Notes: generated from the sequence alone by a model not told the origin. A stretch of 64,000 nucleotides of DNA from Caulobacter sp. RHG1 (GCF_013181195.1 NZ_SMZP01000008.1:248001-312000); one strand, 5' to 3'. Shown: positions 16,378-25,524, counted from the first letter of the stretch. A program made the numbers and translations.

Positions 16378-17448
16378 TTGCGACTGCCCCAGGCCCGCCT
16401 CGACCAGGTTCTCGACCGCTTCCGCGAAGTGGAGGCGCGCATGGGCGCGGCCACCGACGGCACCGAGATCGTCAAGCTCTCCAAGGAGCACGCCGAGCTG
16501 CGCCCGGTTGCTGAAGCGGTGGAGCGGCTGGCCAAGCTGTCGGCCGAGCGCGCCGAGCTGGACATCATGGCGGCCGATCCCGAGATGGCCGACATGGTCA
16601 AGGACGAGATCGTCGCCCTGGACGAGCAACTGCCGATCCTCGAGCGCGACCTGGCCCTGATGCTGGCCCCCAAGGACAAGGACGAGAACGCCTCGGCCAT
16701 CCTGGAAGTGCGCGCCGGCACCGGCGGCGACGAGGCGGCTCTGTTCGCCGGCGACCTCTTCCGCATGTACCAGCGCTACGCCCAGCTGCAGGGCTGGCGG
16801 GTCGAGATCGACAGCATCTCGGAAGGCGAGATGGGCGGCTTCAAGGAAATCGTCGCCTCGATCACCGGCGACGGCGTGTTCGGTCGGCTGAAGTTCGAGA
16901 GCGGCGTCCACCGCGTGCAGCGCGTGCCGGCCACCGAGGCGCAGGGCCGCATCCACACCTCGGCCGCCACCGTCGCGGTGCTGCCCGAGGCCGAGGACGT
17001 CGAGATCGAGATCAAGGAAAGCGACCTGCGGATCGACACCTACCGCTCGTCGGGCGCTGGCGGTCAGCACGTCAACAAGACCGACTCGGCCGTGCGCATC
17101 ACTCACTTGCCGACCGGCGTGGTCGTGACCTCCTCGGAAAAGTCGCAGCACCAGAACCGCGCCCGGGCGATGAAGAACCTGAAGGCCCGCCTGTACGACA
17201 TGCAGCGCGAGGCCCTGGACACCGCTCGCGCCGACGCCCGCAAGAGCCAGGTCGGCAGCGGCGACCGTTCGGAGCGCATCCGCACCTACAACTTCCCGCA
17301 AGGCCGGGTCACCGACCACCGCATCAACCTGACGCTTTACAACCTGTCGCGGGTGATCGAGGGCGACAATCTGGACGACGTGATCAATCCGCTGATCGCC
17401 GAGGATCAGGCCGAGCGCCTGGCCAGTCTGGAAGAGAGCTTCGGCTGA
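16378..17448 (+). CDS. prfA: Peptide chain release factor 1
   Basis: A 356-residue class I release factor. The codon-reading PAT tripeptide is in RVPATEAQGRIHTS, which specifies UAA/UAG. The peptidyl-hydrolysis GGQ is at residues 228-230 (SGAGGQHVNKTDSAVR). Domains are complete and the length is standard. The start TTG at 16378 is the first usable initiator and gives the usual N-terminus of Caulobacter RF1. The stop overlaps the next gene's ATG by one base (tgATG-type junction), so the two are translationally coupled. In many alphaproteobacteria prfA is followed by prmC, its Gln methylase; here it is followed by a pseudouridine synthase. Confidence 0.97.
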   Translation: MRLPQARLDQVLDRFREVEARMGAATDGTEIVKLSKEHAELRPVAEAVERLAKLSAERAELDIMAADPEMADMVKDEIVALDEQLPILERDLALMLAPKDKDENASAILEVRAGTGGDEAALFAGDLFRMYQRYAQLQGWRVEIDSISEGEMGGFKEIVASITGDGVFGRLKFESGVHRVQRVPATEAQGRIHTSAATVAVLPEAEDVEIEIKESDLRIDTYRSSGAGGQHVNKTDSAVRITHLPTGVVVTSSEKSQHQNRARAMKNLKARLYDMQREALDTARADARKSQVGSGDRSERIRTYNFPQGRVTDHRINLTLYNLSRVIEGDNLDDVINPLIAEDQAERLASLEESFG

Positions 17449-18212
17449 TGGCCTGGACCTGCACCTACGACGAGGACGAGCCCCAGCGGGTCAACAAGTG
17501 GCTGGCCCAGAGCGGCGTCTGCTCGCGCCGCGAGGCCGAGGCCCTGATCGCGGGCGGCCTGGTCTCGATCGACGGCGAGGTCGTGGAAGACGTCGGCCGC
17601 AAGATCCTGCCTGGCCAGACCCTGGTCCTGGCCGACCAGGCGACCGCCAAGCTCGACTCCACCTTCACCTACATGATCCACAAGCCGGTCGGCGTGGTGT
17701 CGGCCCAGCCCGACCCCGGCCAGGTCCCGGCCGCGCGCCTGCTGACGCGTCAGAACATCTGGGGCGGCGTGCCCGCGCCGATCCCGCAGTCGGGCGACCT
17801 GCTGCCGCCGATCGGCCGCCTGGACAAGGACTCGCGCGGCCTGCTGCTGCTGTCGCAGGACGGCGTGGTGGCCAAGGCCGTGATCGGCCCGCAGTCGGAC
17901 CTCGAGAAGGAATACCGCGTCGCCGTCATGGGCGAGCTGACCGAAGAGAAGATCGAGCTGCTGCGTTTCGGCCTCGAACTCGACGGCCGCGAACTGCGCC
18001 CCGCCGAGGTCGACGTAATCTCCGACCAGCGCCTGCGCATCGTGCTGCGCGAAGGCCGCAACCGCCAGATCCGCCGCATGTGCGAGCTGGTCGACCTGAA
18101 GGTCGTCGACCTGTTCCGCGTCCGCATCGGCCCGCTGACCCTGGGCGAAATGCCCGAGGGTCGCTGGCGTCCGCTGACCCCGGAAGAGCGCGCGGCGCTG
18201 GTGGCGGGCTGA
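17448..18212 (+). CDS. rRNA pseudouridine synthase, RluB/RluE/RluF (RsuA) family
   Basis: A 254-residue enzyme with an N-terminal S4 RNA-binding domain (RVNKWLAQSGVCSRREAEAL). The catalytic domain has the RsuA-family motif II GRLDKDSRGLLLLSQDG, containing the catalytic Asp, and the C-terminal REGRNRQIRRMCE. The central segment carries an insertion (QPDPGQVPAARLLTRQNIW) typical of RluF-like members acting on 23S rRNA; the exact target uridine is not assignable. The start ATG overlaps the prfA stop, suggesting coupled expression of two translation-related genes. Confidence 0.88.
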   Translation: MAWTCTYDEDEPQRVNKWLAQSGVCSRREAEALIAGGLVSIDGEVVEDVGRKILPGQTLVLADQATAKLDSTFTYMIHKPVGVVSAQPDPGQVPAARLLTRQNIWGGVPAPIPQSGDLLPPIGRLDKDSRGLLLLSQDGVVAKAVIGPQSDLEKEYRVAVMGELTEEKIELLRFGLELDGRELRPAEVDVISDQRLRIVLREGRNRQIRRMCELVDLKVVDLFRVRIGPLTLGEMPEGRWRPLTPEERAALVAG

Positions 18213-18226
18213 CAGCCCACTTCCGC

Positions 18227-18345
18227 TTCCCCGGCGAAAGCCGGGGCCCAGGTTCATCTGGGGCGGCTTGGGGTGATCCGAGACGCAGCCGGTCAGTCCG
18301 TCAGGCGCCTTGGATTCGATCTGGGCCCCGGCTTTCGCCGGGGAA
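18227..18345. repeat. Large inverted repeat with perfect 25-bp arms, family C
   Basis: The arms 18227-18251 and 18321-18345 are exact reverse complements. Each holds the palindrome ccccggc-gaaa-gccgggg-like core. The 69-base loop is unrelated. It lies between the convergent pseudouridine synthase and MaoC stops. Solo copies of the core palindrome occur at 25489 and 60576. Confidence 0.85.
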
Positions 18346-18358
18346 ACGGATCAAAAGC

Positions 18359-18805
18359 TCAGATCTTCTTGCGCCGCCGCGGCACGCGCACGACCGCTTC
18401 GCCATCCATGATCAGGTCTTCGCCGACATAGCCGGCGCAGCGCAGGGTGACGCGGGCGCTCTCGGCGTCGATCTCGGAGACGGTGACGCGAGCGGTGACG
18501 ACGTCGCCGATGCGGACCGGCCGGTGGAAGGCCAGGGTCTGGGACAGGTAGATCGCGCCGGCGCCCGGCAGGATGGTGCCGACCACGGCCGAGCCGAACG
18601 AGGCCGACAGCAGGCCGTGGGCGATGCGGCCGCGATAGGCGGTCTTGGACGCGAAGGCCTCGTCCATGTGCACGGGGTTGAAGTCGTCCGAGGCCTCGGC
18701 GAACTGGCCGATGCGCTCTTCGGTGACGGTGACGTGCTTTTCCGCCGTCATGCCGACGGACAGTTCTTCGAGAATATAGCCGCCGGAGGGGTGACGTTCG
18801 ATCAT
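18359..18805 (-). CDS. MaoC-type (R)-specific enoyl-CoA hydratase
   Basis: A 148-residue hot-dog fold protein. The hydratase-2 motif is intact in ASDDFNPVHMDEAFA (catalytic Asp and His), followed by GRIAHGLLSASFGSAVVG. Single-domain MaoC proteins hydrate trans-2-enoyl-CoA in fatty-acid oxidation or supply PHA precursors. A very basic end (VPRRRKKI) is unusual but short. The ATG at 18805 lies nine bases from the stop of the GT87-like gene upstream on the same strand, so the pair may be co-transcribed although functionally unrelated. Confidence 0.88.
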   Translation of the reverse strand: MIERHPSGGYILEELSVGMTAEKHVTVTEERIGQFAEASDDFNPVHMDEAFASKTAYRGRIAHGLLSASFGSAVVGTILPGAGAIYLSQTLAFHRPVRIGDVVTARVTVSEIDAESARVTLRCAGYVGEDLIMDGEAVVRVPRRRKKI

Positions 18806-18814
18806 CCCCCGGCG

Positions 18815-19915
18815 TTAGCGGTCACGGGCCGTCCTGGCCAGGGAAATGTGACGAAAGCCCGTCCCCACGAACGGCAGCGCCAACGCCGCCAGCAGGGCCA
18901 GGGCGCCCGTCATGCCATTCATCGCATAGAGGGCGGCGAGGCCGGCATAGGCCATCCAGAGGCGCTCGTCGGTGCGGGCCAGATAGGCCGCAACCGCCGG
19001 GGCCAGCAGGGCCAGCTCGTAGTTCATGGCGTAGGGCGACAGCAGCAAGGCCCCGCCCAGCAGGCCGATCAGGCGATCGGGCCAGGATGCGTCCTGGCGG
19101 AAGGCCTTCCAGACGCCCCAGACGGCCAGCGGCGCCAGCAGCCAGGCCCACGCGCCGTTCAGGCCGTGGGCGACCAGCCAGGCGTGCGGCGTGATCATGT
19201 CGTCGAGCAGACCGCGATCGGCCATCACCACGGCCGAGAAGCGCGAGACGGCAGCCAGCCAGTCCAGCCAGGCCTGGACGCCGAACAGCCCCGCCGACAG
19301 CCCGCACAGGACCAGGGCGGCGACGCCCGTCGCCAGGATGGTCAGCCAGGCGCTCTGGGCGGCCAGGGCCAGCGGCAGCAGCACCAGGACCTGCGGCTTG
19401 ATCACGCCCGCGATGGCGAAGCACAGGCCGGCGATCCAGGGCCGGTCGCGCAGGCTCAGACCCAGCAGGACGAGGCCGGCGATCAGCAGGGTGACCTGAC
19501 CGCAGAAGACGGCGAACGGGACCATCGGCAGCACGACCAGCCACCACGGCGCGCCGATCCGGCGGGCGCCGGCCAGCAGCGTCGCCAGGCTGATCAGCAT
19601 CAAGGCTGCGTAGGCTGCCACGAACGGCAGGCGAGCCAACGGCGCCAGCAACAAGAGGGCGGACGGCGGATTGACGTAGGGCCGCAGCACCTCGGGCGGC
19701 AGGCTCAGGCCCTGCAGGGCGGTGACATGCGCGAAGTCGTAGATCCGACCCGGCTCGGTCAACGCCACGCGCCCACCGGCCCACAGCGCCAGGAAGTCCA
19801 GCCCGGCCGGCTGCGCGCCTAGGTCATGGACCAGCGACAGACCGCTCACGGCCGCCAGCGCCGCCAGCAGCACGATCAGCAGGGTTCTGTAGTTCGGCTG
19901 GCCGGCCTGGGTCAT
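18815..19915 (-). CDS. GT87-like (DUF2029) polyprenol-dependent mannosyltransferase family membrane protein
   Basis: A 366-residue protein with about ten membrane helices. It has the GT-C style N-terminal loop LDFLALWAGGRVALTEPGRI with an Asp candidate for catalysis, and the PYVNPPSALLLLAPL motif typical of GT87/DUF2029 proteins. GT87 members transfer mannose or other sugars from polyprenyl-phosphate carriers outside the inner membrane. ATG 19915 is chosen; the frame extends 30 bases more to 19945. It likely modifies an envelope glycan or lipid; the acceptor is unknown. Confidence 0.75.
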   Translation of the reverse strand: MTQAGQPNYRTLLIVLLAALAAVSGLSLVHDLGAQPAGLDFLALWAGGRVALTEPGRIYDFAHVTALQGLSLPPEVLRPYVNPPSALLLLAPLARLPFVAAYAALMLISLATLLAGARRIGAPWWLVVLPMVPFAVFCGQVTLLIAGLVLLGLSLRDRPWIAGLCFAIAGVIKPQVLVLLPLALAAQSAWLTILATGVAALVLCGLSAGLFGVQAWLDWLAAVSRFSAVVMADRGLLDDMITPHAWLVAHGLNGAWAWLLAPLAVWGVWKAFRQDASWPDRLIGLLGGALLLSPYAMNYELALLAPAVAAYLARTDERLWMAYAGLAALYAMNGMTGALALLAALALPFVGTGFRHISLARTARDR

Positions 19916-19956
19916 GCCCCGACGATCGCAGGGGCGGCTGTGCAAATCGCTAACGG

Positions 19957-21096
19957 CTACTCGGCCGCCAGGGCTTTCGCCGCTTCGGCCGCTTTCAGTT
20001 CCTCGGCCTTCTTCTCGACCAGCTCGACGATGTGATCGATCATGCCTTCGTTGGACTGTTTATGGTCGGGCTTGCCGGCCATGTAGACCATGCCCGCCCC
20101 GGCCCCGCCGCCGGTGAAGCCGATGTCGGTCATCAGCGCCTCGCCCGGACCGTTGACGACGCAGCCGATGATCGACAGCGACATCGGCTGGGCGATGTGG
20201 GCCAGACGCTCCTCCAGGGCCTCGACGGTCTTGATGACGTTGAAGCCCTGACGCGCGCACGACGGACAGGCGATGATGTTGACGCCGCGGTGGCGCAGGC
20301 CCAGCGACTTCAGGATGTCGAAGCCGACCTTGATCTCCTCGACGGGATCGGCGGCCAGCGACACCCGGATGGTGTCGCCGATGCCGGCCCACAGCATCGA
20401 GCCGATGCCGATCGAGGACTTCACCGTGCCCGTGCGCTGAGCGCCGGCCTCGGTGACGCCCAGATGCAGCGGGCAGTCGATGGCCTCGGCCAGCTGGTAA
20501 TAGGCCGCCACGGTCATGAACGGATCGGACGCCTTCACCGAGATCTTGAACTCGTGGAAGTCGTGGTCCTGCAGGATGCGGGCGTGGTTCAGGGCGCTCT
20601 CGACCATCGCGTCCGGGCACGGCTCGCCGTACTTCTCCAGCAGCTCGCGCTCCAGCGAGCCGGCGTTGACGCCGATGCGCATCGAGCACCCGTGGTCGCG
20701 GGCGGCCTGGATGACGTCGCGGACGCGATCGGGCGAACCGATATTCCCCGGATTGATCCGCAGGCAGGCCGCGCCGGCCTGGGCCGCCTCGATGCCGCGC
20801 TTGTAGTGGAAGTGGATGTCGGCCACGAGCGGGACCTTGGCCTCGCGGGCGATGGTCTTGAAGGCGGCCGTCGAGTCGGTGTCGGGGCAGCTGACCCGCA
20901 CGATGTCGGCGCCGGCCTCTTCCAGCTGGCGGATCTGGTTCAGCGTCGCGTTGGCGTCGCTGGTCAGGGTGTTGGTCATCGACTGGACGGTGATCGGCGC
21001 ATCGCCGCCCACCTCGACATTGCCGACGCGGATCTTGCGCGACGGGCGGCGCGTAATCATGCGCCAGGGACGGACGTGCGTGTGGTCTGCGGCCAT
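19957..21096 (-). CDS. ispG: 4-hydroxy-3-methylbut-2-en-1-yl diphosphate synthase (flavodoxin)
   Basis: A 379-residue enzyme of the MEP isoprenoid pathway converting MEcPP to HMBPP using a [4Fe-4S] cluster. The N-terminal TIM barrel starts at GNVEVGGDAPITVQSMTNT. The cluster-binding cysteines lie in IACPSCARQGF and SIIGCVVNGPGEA. The length matches the compact bacterial form. It is on the same strand as and downstream of rodZ, an arrangement also seen in Escherichia coli (rodZ-ispG). A perfect 32-bp inverted repeat lies in the 168-base gap between them, only 58 bases before the ispG start. Confidence 0.96.
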   Translation of the reverse strand: MAADHTHVRPWRMITRRPSRKIRVGNVEVGGDAPITVQSMTNTLTSDANATLNQIRQLEEAGADIVRVSCPDTDSTAAFKTIAREAKVPLVADIHFHYKRGIEAAQAGAACLRINPGNIGSPDRVRDVIQAARDHGCSMRIGVNAGSLERELLEKYGEPCPDAMVESALNHARILQDHDFHEFKISVKASDPFMTVAAYYQLAEAIDCPLHLGVTEAGAQRTGTVKSSIGIGSMLWAGIGDTIRVSLAADPVEEIKVGFDILKSLGLRHRGVNIIACPSCARQGFNVIKTVEALEERLAHIAQPMSLSIIGCVVNGPGEALMTDIGFTGGGAGAGMVYMAGKPDHKQSNEGMIDHIVELVEKKAEELKAAEAAKALAAE

Positions 21097-21153
21097 GGCG
21101 CTAATCTAGAGGGTCTGAGGCGGAAACTGAAGGGTCCCGATACCCTACAAATA

Positions 21154-21261
21154 CCGCTCATCCCCGCGAAAGCGGGGACCCAAGCCGAGTCAGCAGACCG
21201 ATCGCAGGCCGCGCCGGTTCTGAAAGCCAGCTTGGGTCCCCGCTTTCGCGGGGATGAGCGG
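21154..21261. repeat. Large inverted repeat with perfect 32-bp arms, family C
   Basis: The arms 21154-21185 and 21230-21261 are exact reverse complements with a 44-base loop. Each arm contains ccccgcgaaagcgggg. It ends four bases from the rodZ stop codon and begins 58 bases upstream of ispG, so it could attenuate or separate transcription of ispG from rodZ. Confidence 0.88.
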
Positions 21262-21264
21262 TGA

Positions 21265-22335
21265 TTATTGGGGAGCCGGAGCCTTCGGCGCCGCCGGGAC
21301 CAGCTTGCCCAACGCGGTCGAATTAGTCTGCAGGCGGCCCGTCAGCACGCCGTTGGCGTAGACGTCGAACACCGCCGGATCCGAGACGTCGGCCGTCAGG
21401 CCGGGCGTGCGCGGAACGCGATAGGCTTCGCCGGCCGCCAGGGCGCGGGCGAAATAGACCTGGCCGTCGCCGCGGACCACCAGGGTGGCGCCCCTGCGAG
21501 CCTGCAGGACGACGCCCGAGCTGTCGGCTGGCGCCGCGCCCAGGATCGCGCCCTTGGGCTTGAAGACCGACCCCAAGGCGATCTGCTTGGACGGATCGAC
21601 GATACCGGCGCGGGCCTCGGCCTCGGCGCGGGCCTTGGCGGCGATCTTGGCGGCGTCGACCGAACCGCCATTGGCGGCGGCGTCGTCCAGGCCAGGAGTC
21701 TTGTAGGGCTCGGGCGTGGTGCTCTCGACCGGGGCCGGCAGCGGCGCGCCCAGCGAGACCGAACCATCGCCGGCATTGGCGCCGGCGTTGCTGGCCTGCG
21801 GCGTCGCGGCGGCGGAGGTCGTGGTGGAGGTGACGACCGACTGGGCCACCTGCGCGGGCGGCTCTTCCTTGGTGATCGCGCGCTGGGCGACGTTCCACAG
21901 CAGGATGGCGCCCACGACCAGCAGGCCGCCGGCCAGGATCAAGGCCAGGCGCGGGTCGCGCTCGCGGCGCACGCCGATCGGGGCGCGCAGCTCGACGCCG
22001 TCATCGGGCGCATCGTCCTTGAAGCGCGACACGGCCGCATCGCCGTCCAGGCCCAGCAGGCCGGCATAGGCGCGGACATAGCCGATGGTGAACGGGCGCG
22101 ACGGCAGGTCTTCGAGGCGCATGTCCTCGAGGGCTTCGATGTAGCCCTGGCGGATGCGGGTGGCGTCGGCGACGTCCTGGGTCGTCAGGCCGCGGAACTC
22201 GCGCGCCCCCTTCAGGGCCAGGCCGATGTCCGCGCCGTCGGTCAACGACGGTTGCGACGCGGCGATCGGCGTATCGTCGACATCGGCGTCCGTGACGAGA
22301 TGCAAACGCCTGACGTTGCCCGTATCCAGCGGCAT
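21265..22335 (-). CDS. rodZ: RodZ-like cytoskeletal membrane protein
   Basis: A 356-residue bitopic protein. It has a cytoplasmic helix-turn-helix (residues ~35-105: IGLALKGAREFRGLTTQDVA, then IRQGYIEALEDMRLEDLPSR), a membrane helix at about 127-147 (LALILAGGLLVVGAILLWNV), and a low-complexity Ala/Thr linker. A periplasmic DUF4115-like beta domain (LQARRGATLVVRGDGQVYFA) completes it. RodZ binds MreB and couples it to the elongation machinery; in Caulobacter it is essential for rod shape. ATG 22335 fits the family N-terminus better than the longer frame to 22407. It lies between ptsP upstream and ispG downstream. Confidence 0.9.
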   Translation of the reverse strand: MPLDTGNVRRLHLVTDADVDDTPIAASQPSLTDGADIGLALKGAREFRGLTTQDVADATRIRQGYIEALEDMRLEDLPSRPFTIGYVRAYAGLLGLDGDAAVSRFKDDAPDDGVELRAPIGVRRERDPRLALILAGGLLVVGAILLWNVAQRAITKEEPPAQVAQSVVTSTTTSAAATPQASNAGANAGDGSVSLGAPLPAPVESTTPEPYKTPGLDDAAANGGSVDAAKIAAKARAEAEARAGIVDPSKQIALGSVFKPKGAILGAAPADSSGVVLQARRGATLVVRGDGQVYFARALAAGEAYRVPRTPGLTADVSDPAVFDVYANGVLTGRLQTNSTALGKLVPAAPKAPAPQ

Positions 22336-22496
22336 GACAGCTAAACGGCCCCCAACCAACGGCACACGCTGAGCGGGCGCCGCAATCCCCCTGCCTCCGT
22401 ATCGCACGGAAGTCTTAACAAGTGTTTGTGGATATCAAACTAAGTAGCCGGATTCAATGTACTAAACAGTGACGCTTGGTTAACGGCAAGGTTTTG

Positions 22497-24761
22497 TCAC
22501 ACGGCTACGTAGAGCTTGCGCGCCAAGGTTTCGATCTCGCTGCGCAAGGATCCGCCAGCGCCCTTCAGTAGGGCCTCGACGTTGCGGCGCGCGGCCTCGC
22601 GATCCAGCGACAGGACCATCTGCTTGACCGGGCCGATGCCGGCCGGCGGCATGCTAAGCCCTTCAAATCCCAGAGCGACCAGGGCGAAGGCCTCCAGCGG
22701 ACGACCCGCCATTTCCCCGCACACGGACACCGGCGTGCCGGTGTCGGCGCAGGCCTGCTGGATGGTCTTCAGCGCCCGCAGGGCGGCCGGCGACAGCGGG
22801 TCATAGCGGTCCGAAACCTTCGGATTGCCCCGATCGGCCGCGAACAGGTACTGCATCAGGTCGTTGGTGCCGACCGAAACGAAGTCGGTCATGGGCAGAA
22901 GTGCGTCGAGATGCCACAGCAGCGACGGCGCCTCGACCATGGCCCCCACGTCCAGGCGCGAGGGCGCGGGCCGGCCGCGCTTCTGGGCCCAGGCCACTTC
23001 CTGGTCGACGAACGAGCGCGCGGCGCGGAACTCGTCGACATTGGCCACCAGCGGGAACATCACCTTCAGCGGCCGACCGTTGGCGGCCTTGATCAGGGCG
23101 CGGATCTGCATGCGCAGCAGGGCCGGACGGTCCAGGCCCATGCGCACGGCCCGCCAGCCCAGGGCCGGATTGTCCTCGCGCTCCAGCTCCATGTACGGCA
23201 GCAGCTTGTCGCCGCCCAGGTCGAGCGTGCGGAAGGTCACCGGCATGCCGTTGGCGGCCTCCAGCACCTTCTCATAGAGCGCCGTCTGGGCCTCCAGGCG
23301 CGGCAGCTCCTCGGCGACCATGAACTGGAACTCGGTGCGGAACAGGCCGATGCCCTCGGCGCCCGTCTCGGCCAGGATGTCCAGGTCGACGGCCAGGCCG
23401 GCGTTCATCAGAAGCGTGATCTTGGCGCCGTCCTTGGTGATCGGCGGCGTGTCGCGCAGGCGGGCGAACTCGGCCTTGCGCTGGGCGCGGACCTCCATCC
23501 GGGCCTTCAGCGCCTTGACCACGTCGACGCGCGGCCGCAGCCAGGCTTCCTGCGTCTCGGCGTCGACCACCACGGGGTCGCCCTCGCTGACGCGGTCGCG
23601 CAGGCCGGCCAGGCGGCCGACGCACGGGATGTCCAGCGCCCGGGCGACGATGCCGGCGTGGCTGGCGGCCGAGCCTTCCTCGAGCAGGATGCCCTTCAGC
23701 TTGGTGCGGTCGTATTCCAGCAGGTCGGCGGGCCCCAGGTTCCGGGCGATCAGGATGGCGTCGTCGGGCAGCTGGCGCACGGCGTGGACGTCGCCCGACA
23801 GGTGGCGCAGCAGCCGGTCGTTCAGGTCTTCCAAGTCGTGCAGCCGCTCGCGCAGATAGGGGTCGCGGGCCTGGCCCAGGCGGGCGCGGTGCTCGGAGCG
23901 CACGCGTTCGACCGCGGCCTCGGCGGTCAGACCCGAGCGCACGGCCTCGTTCAGCGACCGATTCCAGCCCCGGTCATGCGCGAACAGGCGGTAGGTTTCC
24001 AAGACCTCGTATGACGCGCCGACCAGGCCGTGCTGGCCTTCCAGCATCTGGTCGATCTGGGTCTGCAGCGCCTCGATGGCGTAGGAGAGCCGGGCTTCCT
24101 CGGCCAGGGCGTCGTCGGACAGCAGGGTCTCGGGGACCACCGGCTGCTCGTGCAGCACGGCCACCCCGTACGCCAGACCCTCGGCGAAGCGCGAGCCCTT
24201 CAGCCGCTCGGGCTTGTGCGGGGCCAGCTCGACGTCCTTGAGCTCGTCGGCGCCCAGCAGCTCGCTGGAACTGACCATCTCGGCCAGCACCATGGCGATG
24301 ATCTGGAGGTCCTCGACCTCCTCCTCGTCATAGTTGCGCTCGGTGCGGTTCTGGACGACCAGCACGCCGATCGCCCGCCCGCCGCGCAGCAGCGGCACGG
24401 CCAGGAAGGCGTGGTACGGGTCTTCGCCGGTTTCCGGGCGATACGAGAACGACGGGTGGCTGGCGGCGTCCGACAGGTTCAGCGGCCGGCCCAGACGCAT
24501 GGTCTCGCCGACCAGACCCTCGCCCGGCATCATCCGCGTGACGTGGACGGCTTCGGGCGACAGGCCCTCGGTGGCGAACAGTTCGAGATCGCCCGACGCG
24601 CGGCGCAGATAGATCGAGCAGACCTCGGCCACCATCGACACGGCGATGGTGCGCACGACCATGTCGAGCTTGTCCTGGGCGGGACCGCCGCCGGCCATGG
24701 CCTCGCGGATCTGCCGAAGCAGGCTGCGGGGTCCTCGAACGGCGATGCCGGTTGCCGCCAT
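22497..24761 (-). CDS. ptsP: Phosphoenolpyruvate-protein phosphotransferase of the nitrogen PTS (EI-Ntr)
   Basis: A 754-residue enzyme. An N-terminal GAF domain (residues ~20-165) is followed by the PEP-utilising N domain, the swivelling phosphohistidine domain (active site His368 in ASHAGIVARALDIP), and the C-terminal PEP-binding barrel (VGTNDLMQYLFAADRGNP; VCGEMAGRPLEAFALVALG). EI-Ntr phosphorylates NPr; in Caulobacter the PTS-Ntr pathway answers glutamine levels and influences (p)ppGpp. It is transcribed towards rodZ, with 161 bases between. Confidence 0.95.
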   Translation of the reverse strand: MAATGIAVRGPRSLLRQIREAMAGGGPAQDKLDMVVRTIAVSMVAEVCSIYLRRASGDLELFATEGLSPEAVHVTRMMPGEGLVGETMRLGRPLNLSDAASHPSFSYRPETGEDPYHAFLAVPLLRGGRAIGVLVVQNRTERNYDEEEVEDLQIIAMVLAEMVSSSELLGADELKDVELAPHKPERLKGSRFAEGLAYGVAVLHEQPVVPETLLSDDALAEEARLSYAIEALQTQIDQMLEGQHGLVGASYEVLETYRLFAHDRGWNRSLNEAVRSGLTAEAAVERVRSEHRARLGQARDPYLRERLHDLEDLNDRLLRHLSGDVHAVRQLPDDAILIARNLGPADLLEYDRTKLKGILLEEGSAASHAGIVARALDIPCVGRLAGLRDRVSEGDPVVVDAETQEAWLRPRVDVVKALKARMEVRAQRKAEFARLRDTPPITKDGAKITLLMNAGLAVDLDILAETGAEGIGLFRTEFQFMVAEELPRLEAQTALYEKVLEAANGMPVTFRTLDLGGDKLLPYMELEREDNPALGWRAVRMGLDRPALLRMQIRALIKAANGRPLKVMFPLVANVDEFRAARSFVDQEVAWAQKRGRPAPSRLDVGAMVEAPSLLWHLDALLPMTDFVSVGTNDLMQYLFAADRGNPKVSDRYDPLSPAALRALKTIQQACADTGTPVSVCGEMAGRPLEAFALVALGFEGLSMPPAGIGPVKQMVLSLDREAARRNVEALLKGAGGSLRSEIETLARKLYVAV

Positions 24762-24920
24762 GTGCCTGCAGCGTGCTCCCTAGGTTTCGAAGGAACGGTC
24801 TAGCCCAGCTTGTGAGGCCGTGGGTTAAGACCGCTCAAGTCTCAAGATTGGGGCTACCGCAGATTTCGCAATGGCGATAGCCGCCGCGTCAACCGAACGA
24901 CGATTAGGTGAGCGCGCACG

Positions 24921-24953
24921 AAAAAGCGCCGCCCGGTTGAAACCAGGCGGCGC
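24921..24953 (-). terminator. Rho-independent terminator after the glycine-zipper gene
   Basis: The inverted repeat gcgccgcc (24926-24933) / ggcggcgc (24946-24953) has a 12-base loop. On the minus strand it is followed by TTTTTCG. It lies about 50 bases past the stop of the gene ending at 25005 and separates it from ptsP. The rest of 24762-25004 shows nothing else I recognise. Confidence 0.85.
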
Positions 24954-25004
24954 AGTCATGCTCGCTAGGGGAGGGATCGGAACGCTAGCGAAGCGAAACC
25001 GGGC

Positions 25005-25349
25005 TTAGCGATAGTAGCCGTAGCGGCTGTTGTAGCGGTCGTTGCGATAGCCGCCGCGGTCATAGCGGTTGTCGTAGTAGCGGCTGTTTTCGTAGCGGGG
25101 GTTGCTGCGATAGCCGTAACCGTAGCGGTCCTTCTTCTTGGCCGTGGTGGCGCCCAGGGCGGCGCCGGCGACGGCGCCGATGGCGACCGCTTCGGTCTTG
25201 CCGTCGCCGATGGCGGCGCCGGCGACACCGCCGATCACGGCGCCCAGGATGGCGCGCTCGGTCTTGCTGGCGGCGAAGGCGGCCGAAGCGGGGGCGACCA
25301 GGGCGCCGACGGTGGCGACGACGATCGCGGTCTTGGTGAACTTGTGCAT
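25005..25349 (-). CDS. Small exported glycine-zipper protein with Tyr/Arg/Asn-rich tail
   Basis: A 114-residue protein with a signal peptide (MHKFTKTAIVVATVGALVAP, cleaved after AAFA). A glycine-zipper hairpin follows (AILGAVIGGVAGAAIGDGKT; VAIGAVAGAALGATTAKKK), and the ~45-residue tail is composed almost entirely of Tyr, Arg, Asn, Asp, Gly and Ser. Glycine zippers insert in membranes, often the outer membrane. ATG 25349 has AAGGAG six to eleven bases upstream. Two other glycine-zipper proteins lie at 30734 and 31855, so this envelope module is repeated in the region. It has its own terminator. Specific function is unknown. Confidence 0.8.
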   Translation of the reverse strand: MHKFTKTAIVVATVGALVAPASAAFAASKTERAILGAVIGGVAGAAIGDGKTEAVAIGAVAGAALGATTAKKKDRYGYGYRSNPRYENSRYYDNRYDRGGYRNDRYNSRYGYYR

Positions 25350-25488
25350 GACAGTCTCCTTTTCCGGTGGCGTCGCCCCCAAACAGTTCTGGGCGGCGCT
25401 GTTGATGTCCGTTGTAAGGGGGCCTGCCTGAACCCGACTTGAACCGCGCCGTTCAGATTCCGGTCATGTTGAAAAAAGTTTGCCCCTT

Positions 25489-25518
25489 CCGTTTCCCCGG
25501 CCTTCGCCGGGGAAACGG
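25489..25518. repeat. Solo family C palindrome
   Basis: The perfect hairpin ccgtttccccggc-cttc-gccggggaaacgg (13-bp stem) lies just after the EamA gene's stop on the minus strand. The same core forms the arms of the repeat at 18227. It could serve as a factor-dependent terminator. Confidence 0.7.
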
Positions 25519-25524
25519 GTTTGG

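Noticed and set aside
22336..22496. CtrA-like TTAA boxes upstream of rodZ
   Set aside because: TTAA occurrences are present but not with the TTAA-N7-TTAA spacing, so no CtrA site is claimed. A GATTC (CcrM-type) site at 22451 was seen but one site has no weight.
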